A stretch of 64,000 nucleotides of DNA from Diphasiastrum complanatum (Eukaryota > Streptophyta > Lycopodiopsida > Lycopodiales > Lycopodiaceae): NCBI GenBank assembly GCA_029204225.1, contig CM055095.1, positions 47,504,510 through 47,568,509 of the forward strand, given 5' to 3'. The notes under the pieces were generated by a model that saw only the letters and a list, made by a program, of their open reading frames with translations, was not told the origin of the DNA and did no database searches. Each line of letters begins with the position of its first letter. The first letter of the stretch is position 1. A program made the position numbers and the translations under genes. This document shows positions 10,559 to 21,040 of this stretch, one piece after another.

Positions 10559-11735
10559 TTCCAACAACAAGCACATAGTGCTACAACCAGTCACTCAAAT
10601 CAGCAACAAGAAGAAGAAGAAGATGAAGCAGCTTTCATGACCAAAGTCGACAAACAACAGGATATCGATTCCTAGTATCTAGACTTCGGAGCAACTCAAG
10701 ACTCGCCATCGCGACTGGTTCAAAGACTACAAGTCGTTCACCCACTTTCAAGTTGTGCAACTTGGAGACAACTTATCACATTTAATTGAAGGTGAAGGAA
10801 CAGTCAGGGTTGAATTCAAAAAGGGTGAAGTCAAGTTGCTGTCCAACGTTCTCCATGTTCCAAATCTGATCAAGAATCTGCATTAGTTAGCAGAATCACC
10901 GATTCAGGTCGGAGGGTTGAATTCGATACAGAAGACTGCACAATCCTTGACAAATCTCAGAAGGTTCTAGCCTACGGAAGAAGAAGTGACTATCTTTACA
11001 AACTCAACCACTGCTACTCTTCTAACAGTCAAGCTCTTCACACAGTCACTTATGAATCAACTGATATGATGTGGCATTTCAGACTTGGCCATCTTAACTA
11101 CAGCAGTATTTAACAAATGTCAGTTCAAAATCTAGTACAAGACTTGTCTTCAGTCAGCAAGCCAATTTCTCCATGCGAAAGTTTTATTATTAGCAAGCAT
11201 GCTAGAAGTCCCTTCAGTTGAGACTCAGTTCATACATCTAAGGGCTTGCTTGAAAATATACACAGCGACATTTGTGTCCGATGCAAACTGCTTCCACAGG
11301 GGGAGCTCTCTATTTCCTAACCTTCATCGACGACTTCTCTCGAAGAACTGCTACCTACTTTATGAAGAACAAATTCGAAGCATTCAAGTTCTTCATGCAG
11401 TTCAAGGCATATGCAGAAAACCAGACTCAGAGGAAGATCAAGGCTCTACGCATAGATGGAGGGGGAGAGTACATCTCCACAGAATTCAAGGAGTTCTGCA
11501 AGGTGAACAAGATACTTCAACAATACACAACCAGCTACTCACCTCAATCCAATGGTGTAGCTGAGTGGAAGAACCAGACACTCATCGAAAGTGACAAGAG
11601 CATGATGGCCCATGGCTCTCTTCCAAAGAAGTTCTGGGTAGAAGCTGTTACTACAGTTGCCTACTTATAGAATCGACCCATCACCAAAGCCCTGAATGAC
11701 AAGACACCTTATGAGGTGTGGACAGGTGGAAAGTA
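10559..11735 (+). pseudogene. Ty1/copia protease and integrase (CopC)
   Basis: The protease active site is YLDFGAT (normally DSGAT; a Ser to Phe change by C to T). A pre-integrase H-x-H region (MWHFRLGHLNYSSI) is followed by an integrase core with all three acidic positions: IHSDIC (frameshifted), LRIDGGGEYIS and NGVAEWKN. The part from 11272 to 11670 is one clean frame. A TAG at 11668-11670 and a TAA after WTGGK (11735) end the recognisable sequence. The RT is absent; gypsy spacer DNA starts immediately, so this element was truncated or invaded at about 11735. Confidence 0.88.
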
Positions 11736-12530
11736 ATATGTGCGAGTGTATATCAGAAAATAGTTCAGAAGGTTCTAAAGGCTTTGGTCGCTGAAAAATT
11801 TGGCAAGAGCTTCGCTAGGACAAGTAAGGAATGAATCGAAATCAGCCAACTTATAGGTGAATTTGGAGGGTCCATAACACTAAATACTAGTTTGGCTGAT
11901 CAATTCTGAACATAAATTTGCAGGCTTGTACAGTAGGCTATAAAAATCTCGGTGAAGGTTTTTGAGACTCTGAAGTCATTCTGCGAACGTTTTTCAAGGT
12001 TGGCGAAGGATGAACCTTCGCACAAGAGGGTCCTTCGCACAAGTACTGTCATAAATGCAAATTTTCAAGATCTGAACCTATGGCTAACCTAATTTTGACA
12101 TTTTAAGACCATCTAGTTTGTCAACGAAGGTTTCTAAGGAGAGTAAGGTGCTCGGCGAAGATTCTCAAAATGGCATATTGCTGATCATTTGCCTAACTAA
12201 AAAAAGAGACTTTTTCTAGAAAAGAACCTTCGCCCATCTCAATATAGATATATCTAAAGTGGATGTACAATCTGAAAGCTCAACGAAGGTTTCTAATCCT
12301 ATATAGGCAACTTATGACCAAAACAATGATTGTATAAGTCATTTTTCATCAAAAATTATCTTTTGAAAATACTTTTTTTTTCTCTTTTTCTATTCTGATT
12401 ACTTTTTCTGACTTTTGCTCATCAGTTTTTTTTCATTTTTTTTTTCTTTTTTTCTGGCTTTTCAAACAAAGCTTAACAATTAAATATTGAAAACAAAAAA
12501 TTTGAAAAACAATTAAAAATAAAAAATCAT
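11736..12530 (-). other. Non-coding spacer downstream of gypsy integrase (GypA1), CTTCGCC-rich
   Basis: About 800 bp that aligns over its whole length with 23280-24100 (same order of blocks, roughly 85-90 per cent by eye). It lies between the integrase stop at 12531 and the point where the element is cut at 11736. It repeatedly contains (G)CGAAGGTT or its complement (near 11958, 12003, 12014, 12126, 12158, 12228 and 12284). No open frame is conserved between the two copies. It corresponds to the intergenic region before the third ORF in GypA2. Confidence 0.7.
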
Positions 12531-12761
12531 TTAGATCATGCTTGCTGAACTAGTGGAACAGCTGCCAAACTTGCATAATCGGCTGCCATTCAGAGGAGTA
12601 TCAAATCGTTTCCCGTCCAAGTGCTCAAGAATCATTGCTCCATAGTTCAGGATTTCCTTCACTTTATACGGGCCTTCACCGGTAAACTTCAATTTTTCCT
12701 TGATCAGCTTGGTTTTGTACATCAGTGCGAGATCTCCTACTTTCAAATCATTTTTGTGCAA
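12531..12761 (-). pseudogene. Gypsy integrase C-terminal domain (GypA1)
   Basis: A short frame encoding the integrase tail: KVGDLALMYKTK, then KLKFTGEGPYKVKEIL, LEHLDGKRFDTPLN, ending with a stop at 12531. This is the SH3-like/GPY-type C-terminal domain that binds DNA during integration. It is in a different frame from the core next to it, separated by a stop. The matching tail in GypA2 survives only as about 70 bases (24095-24165). Confidence 0.85.
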
Positions 12762-12773
12762 TCGACGATCATG

Positions 12774-13262
12774 CTATGCCTTGCGGCGAGCTTTCTCTGC
12801 TGCTAACGCATGAACTGCCATCAATCGTGTCTCACATGATTTGTGCAACGCTTCATGACGTAGTTGTAAAGACTTATCATCATTTAACCGTTCTGTTGCC
12901 GCTATGCATAAAGATGGAATTAAAAATTCAATCAGCATGACATCATCTTGACCATAAACCAGTTGAAAGGGTGTTTGATTTCCGATTCTGAATGCCCATA
13001 AGGCTGCATGCAGTTTATGTTCCCAATCAGACCGACTTGCTTCAACTGTTTTTGTTATAATAGTGCAGAGAATCTTATTGGAAGATTTAGCTTGGCCATT
13101 CCCTCTGGGATTGTAAGGAGTACTAAATCTGTGTATAACAAAAAAATCTTCTAGTAAACACTTTATCGTTTGATTAACAAAGTGTGTACCCCCGTCACTG
13201 ACAATCTCGATTGGACATCCAAATCTGGTAGAGAAGTGTCTCATGCCATCATGTGAAAACAT
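12774..13262 (-). pseudogene. Gypsy integrase catalytic core, N-terminus deleted, Glu lost (GypA1)
   Basis: It begins mid-core (RFGCPIEIVSDGGTHF with the second catalytic Asp), then STPYNPRGNGQAKSSNK, where the catalytic Glu of NGQAE is Lys (GAA to AAA), then EHKLHAALWAFR and TPFQLVYGQ. The HHCC zinc-binding domain and the first catalytic Asp are missing: the RNase H tail at 13265 abuts the core directly, so several hundred bases were deleted. The element could not integrate with this protein. Confidence 0.9.
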
Positions 13263-13264
13263 GA

Positions 13265-13690
13265 TTAAATTTGATATTTCCTGCGGTAAAACATACGTAG
13301 AATATTGTCTGATCCACGACGATATAATTGTCCTGCAATCAATTGATAAGGTTGAGCCTTATGAATTAATTGTCTCTTCTGTACTTTTGTCAAAGAGTCA
13401 TTATGTTGTCCAAGCATTAGGTACTCAACAATATCCGCTACCCACTCAGGTACTGCTTCTACATAGAACAATGCAACATCTGGTAATTCATCATCCACTT
13501 CAGTATTAACTAGTGCGAATTCAATTCGCGAAACGTGGTCGGCTAGATAATGTTGCTTTCCCTTTCGAACCACAATTCGAAAGTCAAATTCAGTCAATAA
13601 CAGTAACCATCTTGCAATACGACCAGTATTGTACGTCTTGTTTACCAAATAAAGTAACGGCTGGTGATCCATATAAAATACAAAGTGCAT
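13265..13690 (-). pseudogene. Gypsy RNase H C-terminus and tether (GypA1)
   Basis: Typical Ty3/gypsy RNase H: FYMDHQPLLYLVNK, GRIARWLLLLTEFDFRI, KGKQHYLADHVSRI with the terminal catalytic Asp (YLADH). The linker to integrase follows (YLMLGQHNDSLTKVQKRQL, YQLIAGQLYRRG). Residues closely resemble the GypB copy at 38941-39831, placing both in the same Tat/Athila-like branch. Upstream RNase H residues (13691-13885) are split among frames. Confidence 0.9.
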
Positions 13691-14575
13691 TTCGATGAGG
13701 TAATGACGAAATTTTCGAACAAAAAAATCATGGCTAACGCTTCACATTGTGTTGTTGAATAGTTCTTCTCCAAATCTGTAAGCTGTCTGCTTGCAAATCA
13801 TATAGGATAGTCCTTCTTATAGTCACCTGGCTGCGTCAAAACTGATCCAATGGCATATTTTGAGGCATCCATGTGAACATGAAATTCAACCGTCCAATTT
13901 TGAGAATGCAATATCGGTGCTGAAGTTAATGCTTTTTTTTAATTTTTCAAAGGCTTCTAATGCCTCTACTATCCAAATAGGAACAATCGTCAGTTTGTAT
14001 ATAGGTCGTGCTAAATCCGCAAAGAAGATAATAAAAATTCGATAGTAGTTCGCATGACCCATAAATACATAAACTCCACGAATCATTGTTAGCGGTGGCA
14101 ATTCCACAATAATCTTGATCTTAGAATAATTTGTGGCAATGCCATGTCTCGATATCACATGCCCAAGCACAACTCCATGTGAAATCCATATTTGACATTT
14201 TTCTGGATTCAGGAAAGTTTGATACTTGCGACATCTTTCAAATACTTTCTTCAATCAATCTAGGTGGTCTGTATCTGTGCTATGGACTCCCAGGTCATCC
14301 AAGTAAATTTCAAGAAATTTATGTAAATAATCTTTAAAAGCAAATTGCATTATTCTTTGGAACGAACTTGGTGCATTACAGAGTCCAAACGACATTATTT
14401 CGTAAGCATAGGTGCTCCATTCTGTTGCAAAAGCGGTTTTGTGGCGATCTGCAGGTGCGATCTTAACTTGGTTGTAACCACTAAATCCATCCAGGAAACT
14501 ATAAGCTTCCACTCTAGCAAGGCGATCCAGAATGCTTTCAGTAAAATATAACGAAGAGTGATCCTTCCGCGTCAT
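13691..14575 (-). pseudogene. Gypsy reverse transcriptase palm and thumb (GypA1)
   Basis: RT motifs in order: YSFLDGFSGYNQVKIA, KTAFATEW, FGLCNAPSSFQRIM, and an intact catalytic YLDD within LEIYLDDLGVHS (about 14285-14320). After a TGA at 14255 the same frame runs on with KCQIWISHGVVLGHVIS, FMGHANYYRIFI, and a beginning RNase H reading (13886). The 13691-13885 part has stops and frameshifts but retains SKYAIGSVLTQPGDYKK-type sequence. Dead by stops, although the palm box is intact. Confidence 0.9.
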
Positions 14576-15300
14576 TTAGTTCAAAGCCTTGAGATTCACA
14601 CAAATTCTCAATTTTCCATTCTTCTTAGGAACAATGACAATTCAGTACGCGCTCAATCTCATAAATGAAATCGGCGTCAAGCAGTCTCTGAAGCTCTTTC
14701 TTTATCAGATCCGCAACATTAGAATTACAGCGGTAGAATTTTGTAATCTTTGGAACTACATCAAGTACTAAAGGTATGGTATGTTCAATAACTAACGTCG
14801 GAATACCCTTCAGATTTTGATAAGTCCACGCAAAGCAATCTTGATAATTAATAGGTAACGTTCGGAGTGCTTGAAACTGTTCAGGATTAAGTTCTGATCC
14901 AACTTGTATAATCTTTTCTGGTTCTCCTAGTTCAGCAAGATTCATAGGTTGCGTCCTAGCTGGGCCATCGTAAACATCTTTCAATTCTGGCACTTGTTCT
15001 TTGGGTTCACGATGTGCTTTGGGTAACATGATAACCACATCATCCAGTGTATAACGTTTAAAGTATTCGGGCATATCATGCTGGACTGCATCTGCTTGTT
15101 CTTTGTCGAAAGGACTTGTCTTGGATCTTTGCTTAGCCTTCTTAGCAAGACTTGATTGTGGAGGTGATGACTTCTGAGAAGATAAATTCTTTGAAGGTGA
15201 AGACTTCCTAGATGGTGATGTCTTGCTAGAACGCTGACTTGTAGAATCATCCTTAACTTTTTCTTGGTCTTTATCCAGTAAGGGTGGCACATTCTTTGAA
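14576..15300 (-). pseudogene. Gypsy protease-RT linker and RT N-terminus (GypA1)
   Basis: A Ser/Lys-rich linker (KTSPSRKSSPSKNLSSQ, also present in GypA2 at 24327-24480) precedes the connection region (ELNPEQFQALRTLPINYQDCFAWTYQNLKGI) and RT fingers (HTIPLVLDVVPKITKF, ELQRLLDADFIYEIE). The conserved WVSPIVIVPKKNG block is degenerate around 14625. Relative to GypA2, about 480 bp corresponding to 24474-24945 are missing here, at the junction near 15305. Confidence 0.8.
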
Positions 15301-15774
15301 TCAACGGTCACAAGTATGATCCGTTGTTGATGAATCATCATCCTCTTTTTGAACCACTGGTTTAATAGTCCAAGTTGCAGGATCAACCTTGACTACATGT
15401 TCACGATTTTCAAAATTAATTTTTCCGGTACCCCAGTTATGAATTACTTGCACAACTCGTAACCATGGACGTCCCAATAGGGCTCGATAGACATTTGGTG
15501 CTTCTGGTAAGTCCATTACTACGAAAGTAATGACGATCTGTACCCCCGCAATTTTGACAGGTATGTCTTCAACCATTCCTCGTGGACTGAACTATAGTTT
15601 GATCAGTTAGCTTAATGGCAAAAGTCGTAGGCTTGATCTTTGTAAGGCCCCATTTTGCACATAGCTTTGTAGAAATCAAATTAACTCCCGAACCGCCATC
15701 TATCACAGGTGTTTCATTAGGAATTTGTCTTTGCTGTATCGGCAAGGTGATATTCTTTTGTTCACTTTCCCAAG
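15301..15774 (-). pseudogene. Gypsy aspartic protease (GypA1)
   Basis: Around 15660-15720 the minus strand encodes ETPVIDGGSGVNLIST, with the retroviral-type Asp box in DGGSG form, followed by KLCAKWGLTKIKPTTFAIKL. After a frame change, a conserved second half follows (VKIAGVQIVITFVVMDLPEA, YRALLGRPWL, VIHNWGTGKINFEN; 15301-15576). The protein processes the gag-pol polyprotein. GypA2 has the equivalent at 24869-25400. Frameshifted near 15580-15600. Confidence 0.85.
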
Positions 15775-16157
15775 CTACTCCGACATGAAGTACTTCATTA
15801 GGTTCTTCAAATCCAGCACAAAAAAATGGCTCTTGATGGACTTCTGTTCAGCTTGAGTTAACTTTTGCGCTAATACTTCTTTTGCTTTTGGCACCAACTT
15901 CAGGAACTCTCCTAATGAAATATTGACCTTACTAGACAAAATATTCATGAGCAGTTTTGTTTGCGGTGCTTTTGGTTCAGTCATCTTGAAGGGTTCTTCA
16001 TGATGATGCAACTGATCATTCATATCTATACGTGAATTTCTTGGTGGCTGCAATGGTTAAGAACAAGCTTCGGCTATTGCTTTAGCAGCTTCGGGCTCCT
16101 CTTCTTCTTGCAGATGTTTAATCGCGAATTACACAAATGGCATATACTGATTTCCAT
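15775..16157 (-). pseudogene. Gypsy gag-protease linker, zinc-knuckle region deleted (GypA1)
   Basis: This encodes KAPQTKLLMNILSSKVNISLGEFLKLVPKAKEVLAQ, which is conserved with GypA2 25339-25600. Compared with GypA2, about 700 bp (25700-26430) that encode extra zinc-knuckle sequence are absent, joining 16055-16130 directly to the gag zinc finger. The protein segment has no identified function beyond linking gag and protease. Confidence 0.75.
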
Positions 16158-16688
16158 TCATTTTTTCAATTGAGGACACTCATTCATTGTGTGATTTCTT
16201 GTACAAATAGAACACCAGACATTTTCCCTGGTAGGAAAAGTCTTTGCAAACTTCTCAGTTTTCTTGTTCGCTTGTCCATGGAAATCTTTCAATGCTTTGA
16301 TCTTCTCATCAAATTGCGACTGCAACTTTTTTATCTGTTTCTGTTGGTTCTTCTCGAGTTTCTCGAACTCATTGAACATCATTTCTATAGTAGCGTTGAC
16401 ATTCGTTGATGCGATAGTGGTGGATGTCGTAGTGGTCTGCCCTGCTGTATAAGGCAACATACTGATATTCGACTCATCGTCTGAATCTTCATCCTCCTCC
16501 CGAATTGCATCATCCATAGCATTTTGCAAAAGAGAATACTCATTATGGCGTTTTGGCTCACGTATGATCCTTTTAGATAAACCTGACAAAAGCCACATAA
16601 TCATGGCATTTTCGTTAATCAGCTCAGGTTTGCACTCAGATCTGAGGCGTTTTACCCGTTCAATGTAATCTCGAACCATTTTCCGTCT
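16158..16688 (-). pseudogene. Gypsy gag C-terminal half (GypA1)
   Basis: Retrotransposon gag: MVRDYIERVKRLRSECKPEL, MIMWLLSGLSKRI, an acidic DDAIREEDEDSDDESN stretch, a Thr-rich linker, a helix/coiled-coil EFEKLEKNQQKQIKKLQSQF, and a zinc-binding CSICTRNHTMNEC. Homology to GypA2 (29466-29663) begins at MVRDYI, about 16683. Upstream residues in the open frame belong to the adjoining LTR-like sequence, not to gag. Confidence 0.88.
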
Positions 16689-16689
16689 T

Positions 16690-17241
16690 TTTTTGACCTC
16701 TTGCGGTCTTCTGAGTTGTCCCCTGCAGCCTGCCCTGAGGAGCGTGCAGCCTGCCAAACTGCAAAGCACAATCAAAAGCATTAGCAAGTAGTGAATAACA
16801 AATGAGGATGCTTCTCTCCAAAGTTTGGTAGAGTTTACTCCTCCTCAATAAGCATGAAAAATAGAGTACAAATGGTGCCTTTTTATAAATGGGGAAGGCC
16901 CTTGCCCCAAAATTCTATTGGCTAATATGTACATTGATGCTAACCATCCATCTTGGACCCAACTTAATCCAAGGGTCCACAATAAGTACATTAGAATTCA
17001 CAAGATTCATGTGAGTCCAAAGTTGGACCCAATTCTAAAATAATAAATTTTTAAGTTTAAAATGACTTTGGTCCTCAAGTTTTATTTTGATTACAAGGAG
17101 CCCAAGTCCATTATTTCTATTTAGAATTGCCTTGCGTGCTCCTTGGGTCATGGACTTATACGCGCAGGAAGCCATGCTCTCGCAACACATTTATTGACTC
17201 ATTTTCTTTTATTCGCTCTATGTTGGGAATACTCCCAACAT
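16690..17241 (-). repeat. Copia-type LTR (minus strand), solo or remnant
   Basis: The minus-strand start TGTTGGGAGTATTCCCAACA (17241-17222) is a perfect inverted repeat of the kind that opens many copia LTRs. A TATA box (TTTATAAAAAGG, about 16890) lies downstream in the same orientation. It abuts the GypA1 gag break at about 16688. No primer site or matching second LTR was found nearby, and gypsy sequence does not resume beyond 17241, so the insertion history is unclear. Related remnant at 955-1250. Confidence 0.6.
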
Positions 17242-18537
17242 CGGCATGTAAAACCCGCAAAATTTTGATGTAAAATGGCTAAAAATCGCCAATAGAAAGG
17301 GGTCCCAATGCGCCCGTAATGTGGCTATAAGTAATTTTGGCCTTAGAATTGGCCTTTAAAATTTTTTACAGCCTTTAAAAAATCAGCCTATTGTATAGTT
17401 TCGGCTACTATGCCAAAATTTTGCAATGTACTGTGATTTTCAATACTAATATAAAAGCCAAAGTATTGTGTTTTCAGGTTGTTGCTCAGTGGGAAGAGAG
17501 GGCTCCGTCACCAAAAATGCGAAATTGCAAAAATCAACAAAGACTAAGGTTAGAAGATCCACAAAATGCAAAAGAAAACGGAAGGTCAAATGGAAAGAAT
17601 AACCAATAGACATGTGAATTTGCAAGGTACCCTTCTAATAGCCACATGGTTTTGGGGGCTAAATCAACATTTAATGCCCTTGAAGTGACTGGTGCAAGGC
17701 TGAGAAGAATGAAAAGAGAAGCAAGATGGCAAAACGAAGAAGATAGGTGGGATCCAGGCTTATAAAATGGGCAAAAAGTTCTTCTAAAAAGGGCTTAAAG
17801 GGCTTCAAGTTTTGTTATGAGGGTGCAAGTTCTGTTGTGTGCAATGCGGTTTAGACTCCTTTTTCCAGTTCACTATCATCTATAGGTTCTCATGGTGATC
17901 TTCACACTGCTGGGTATGTTCAGAGATTGGATACTATGGCCATAATCTGCTACTATTTTGTTGTTCTCTAGTGATATGGCTGTGGTGATGGATTTTATGT
18001 GATTTTCAAGACTCTCATCTCTTGGTAGAATGATACTTCTTCCTCTATATTCTGAGATTTCTAAGACTGTTAACTGTTTCTGTTCTAAGTTGAGAGTGAT
18101 GATCTTTAACTCCCTTCTTTGGATTCATGTATACTACACCTAAATATGTTCTGAAGGTGATTGATATGATTCTAGCCTGCCATCTCTTGCCATGCTTGTG
18201 TGACAGAGTTGGGGTTGCTGTCAATTAAGTAGTTGATGTGTCACATTGCTACTGAATTCTGAGATGTTGAGAAGAGGAGTTATTGTTGATAGAATGGTTG
18301 TTCTGAGATGTGAATTGGGTTTGAAATACTACTGTTAAGCTTGAGAGAAAGGGTGTGAGTGTGTCATTAGCTTGCCATGCTGCAGAGAGGAAGAGGGAAA
18401 GAAACACTATGTTTTGAAACTACTGCTCTGTGAATGACTATATTAAGAAAAGTGCTCTGCTGAGGGAACCATAGAATCATAATAGAGTCTTAGCTATCTT
18501 ATGATTGTAAGTAGCCATTACTTTGGATGATGAGAGA
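17242..18537. other. Unassigned intergenic stretch
   Basis: No retroelement domain, LTR end or host gene recognised. A 72-codon frame at 17391-17609 starts after a pyrimidine run and a TTTTCAG that would suit a splice acceptor, but it has no family resemblance I can support. The DNA is of moderate composition, without strong repeats. Confidence 0.4.
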
Positions 18538-18690
18538 ACTCAATGACTCCAGATTTGCCATCTTATGAGAGAGACCATTGTCATTCAGAAGTTATGAACT
18601 TCTATCATTGGAGGTGAGTCGCAACCAGAATCACAGAAGATCCATCGCATTCCCACCATCGCTCAAATACCTGTCAAACCAGAGTGTTCT
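18538..18690. repeat. Dispersed repeat R, copy 1
   Basis: Matches 51170-51255 and then 51478-51525 almost base for base. The shared blocks are AACTCAATG.CTCCAGATTT, TATGAGAGAGACCATTGTCA and TTATGAACTTCT.TCATTG, then TCGCAACCAGAA.CACAGAAG. Relative to the copy at 51 kb, about 230-240 bp are missing in the middle. Origin unknown; no coding potential. Confidence 0.75.
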
Positions 18691-19727
18691 CACTTCTGAT
18701 AGAAAGAAAACCATACAAAAGGTCAGTGCTTCCTTCCAATTGGATCAACGTGGGTGCTCTCCCTTTTAGCAGCAAGCAAATCGAGTCACGCATTTCTTGG
18801 ATCAGTATGCAGTAGAAGGGCCATACCCTCTCACCACATTTCTCCACGAGCAACGAAGAGCCAAAAAGTAGCGAAGAGCCAGAGAGCGCTCAAACCCTTC
18901 CGCGGGCCAGCGAGTTCATGCTTTCAGACCAGGGCCGTGGAATCCAACAAAGGTTTTTATTAAAAGAACAAGAGCAGGTCTCATGTCTACGTAGATGAGG
19001 CACCAACATTGTGTGTGTTGTTTCAGTATAAGTTATGGAATGCTCATGTGATTGAAAAGTAGCATGATTATGATATGAGTTTGTTCTATGTGAATGTCTA
19101 TCGAAATGCTTAACTAGATGTATAACTTGATTTTTCCAAGTGCTCAATATTCATGTGGAGTGCTCGATGGAAAAAGTGATACAATCTTTTTATGATATAG
19201 TTGTTCAATGACGGATTGACTCTTACGTGTCTATTTGCTTTTCGTGTGATGCTTTGTTAATATCCCCACCTCTTGGAATATAGAGGAGGGGTTAAGGGCA
19301 CCTGGGAAGGCGGAATATCCTTCTGGGCTTAGGCATCAACTCTAACTTGTTGTTTTATCATCTAGAGCACAATCTTTAGTGTGTCGTCGGAATATACGAG
19401 CACTATAAGATTCACGACCTCTGAAACCCGGGTTCACATGTTAGCACGAGCACACTAGCCCAAGAAAAACAATTGATGAAAAGAAAAGAAAGACGGAAAA
19501 AAAAAAAACCGTTTTGTAGCCATACCAAACCTCTTAGCCTAAATTCGTAGAACTGAAGAAATACTGAAAAATGAATAGGAAGATGGAATGCTCACCAAAC
19601 CACAACACCTACGACTGATAATAGATTTGGAAGGGAAGGGTGTGTATGAAGGGCTTTACTCAATGTAGGACTGACATCACCACCATGTGATAACAGAAAA
19701 TTTTTTTTTAGGAAGCACAAGAAAGAA
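18691..19727. other. Unassigned stretch before GypA2 3' LTR
   Basis: Nothing recognised. Includes a homopolymer A run (19500-19508). The open frame at 18754-18963 and its antisense have no family signal. Confidence 0.4.
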
Positions 19728-20446
19728 TGTAGTGGGTTTCTTTCCTTGCCTATCCTCAACCCAAGATCTAGTCAATCAAGGAGATGAAGTTAGTTGTCAT
19801 GCGTAGATTCGTTCCCATGAGAGCAATAGCATAGTTCAAATTTCAGCATGAATGAAAAATTCACATCTAACTCTACCATCCACTAACCCTAAGCATTAAC
19901 ACTACATCCATTAACACTAGATCCACAATGAAGATAGCTTACTCTTTCTTTCTCTCTCTCTCTCTCTCACACTTTCTCCCTCATAAAAAGTATAAAAACA
20001 TACAATCCCAATAACAATCAGATCCAACAATTAGCAAACACAAATAAGCATGAGAGATGGAGGAAAAGTGATAGAGAGCAAAGACATTCATAAATCCATT
20101 TCACAAGAGAACCAATCTGCTTTATTGAAATGAAGATATGTACATGTGTATAGTAGAGAGGAGGACCCTGGCCTCTGAATCCTATTGGTCCATTTCTACC
20201 TCTCTAATTATTCAAATTTAAAAAAGAGTGAGAATCATCCAAATTGGAGGGAAACACAACTAACTTGATATTTAGGTCCTGCGACATTAAAAGTCCCGCA
20301 AAAAAGGCCTAAAGTCCTTATATTAACTTGCAACTAATCAAATAACTATGTGATCATCGAGTTGGACTTACACACGTAGGGTGCCAAATCCCTCTCACTT
20401 ATTAACTAGGGTTAGGGTTGCCTTGGGATCCGCAAACCCTCCAACA
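19728..20446 (-). mobile_element. GypA2 3' LTR (LTR-A)
   Basis: A 719-bp LTR running on the minus strand from TGTTGGAGGG (20446) to ...CCCACTACA (19728), with TG..CA ends. It shares with the other three LTR-A copies the blocks TATGTGATCAT, ATTAACTAGGGTTAGGGT and AATAAAGC. A polypurine tract lies directly outside its 5' end, as expected for the 3' LTR of the minus-strand element whose third ORF ends at 20497. The flanks AAGAA and GTATC do not form a duplication, as expected because the inner flank belongs to the element. Confidence 0.85.
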
Positions 20447-20464
20447 GTATCCCCCACCAAAACT
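20447..20464 (-). promoter_or_regulatory. Polypurine tract of GypA2
   Basis: On the minus strand, TTTTGGTGGGGGATAC sits immediately before the LTR start TGTTGGAGGG. Such a purine run primes plus-strand DNA synthesis in LTR elements. Its position ties the LTR to the upstream third ORF in one element. Confidence 0.75.
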
Positions 20465-20496
20465 GGTGGCGGTCCCACGACACCTGTGAGATCCAG

Positions 20497-21040
20497 TTAC
20501 TGTGGGCTTTTATTTGCTTCACAACAAATCTTTATTAAATAATACTGCACCTTCTCCATGAAATCGAGTCGGGCAGTGTTCAAATCTAAATTGTGCGACA
20601 AAAAACAACGGTGGGCTCCGACAATCCACTTTGAAGTTGTCCAGGATGTGAATCGGGATTCCCAGGAGCCTCCCATCATTGCGGCACGGAAATACAATCG
20701 AACCACCGACAGCTGATCCTTGATACTTTATGAGGGAGGACAATCATCCCATCTCGTTGCCACGAATGCCAACAGAGTCAAATCTTTTGCAAAAAGCGCC
20801 GATTGCCTCACTGTCGGATCGAGAGAGTGTATATACTCCCGCTGGTATGCTTGTAGTGCCCGGTGGAAATCCACTGAAATTTTCCAGCTGTAAGGTTGGT
20901 GGATGATTGGCCAGTTTGACGTATGGATAGTAATTTTGTCCATGGCCAATCCCAAATCCTTCCACTTATTCCTGCGCGGCATTGGTACATAATATGGATC
21001 TACGCGCAATTGGCGAGGGCTGGCCACATAACTCCTGATA
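20497..21040 (-). pseudogene. GypA2 third ORF, C-terminal part
   Basis: One frame from 21027 to 20497 with a single TAA at about 20726. It includes LRVDPYYVPMPRRNKWKDLG, WPIIHQPYSWKISVDFHRAL, HSLDPTVRQSALF, and after the stop VVRLYFRAAMMGGSW, LDFMEKVQYYL. No family was recognised: no transmembrane segment, protease or nucleotide-binding motif. It is the end of an extended coding region reaching back to 23257 and lies 33-50 bases before the polypurine tract. Confidence 0.6.

Noticed and set aside
17391-17609. 72-codon frame preceded by a splice-acceptor-like TTTTCAG, considered as a host exon
   Set aside because: Charged low-complexity sequence with no homology I recognise and no matching donor or second exon.
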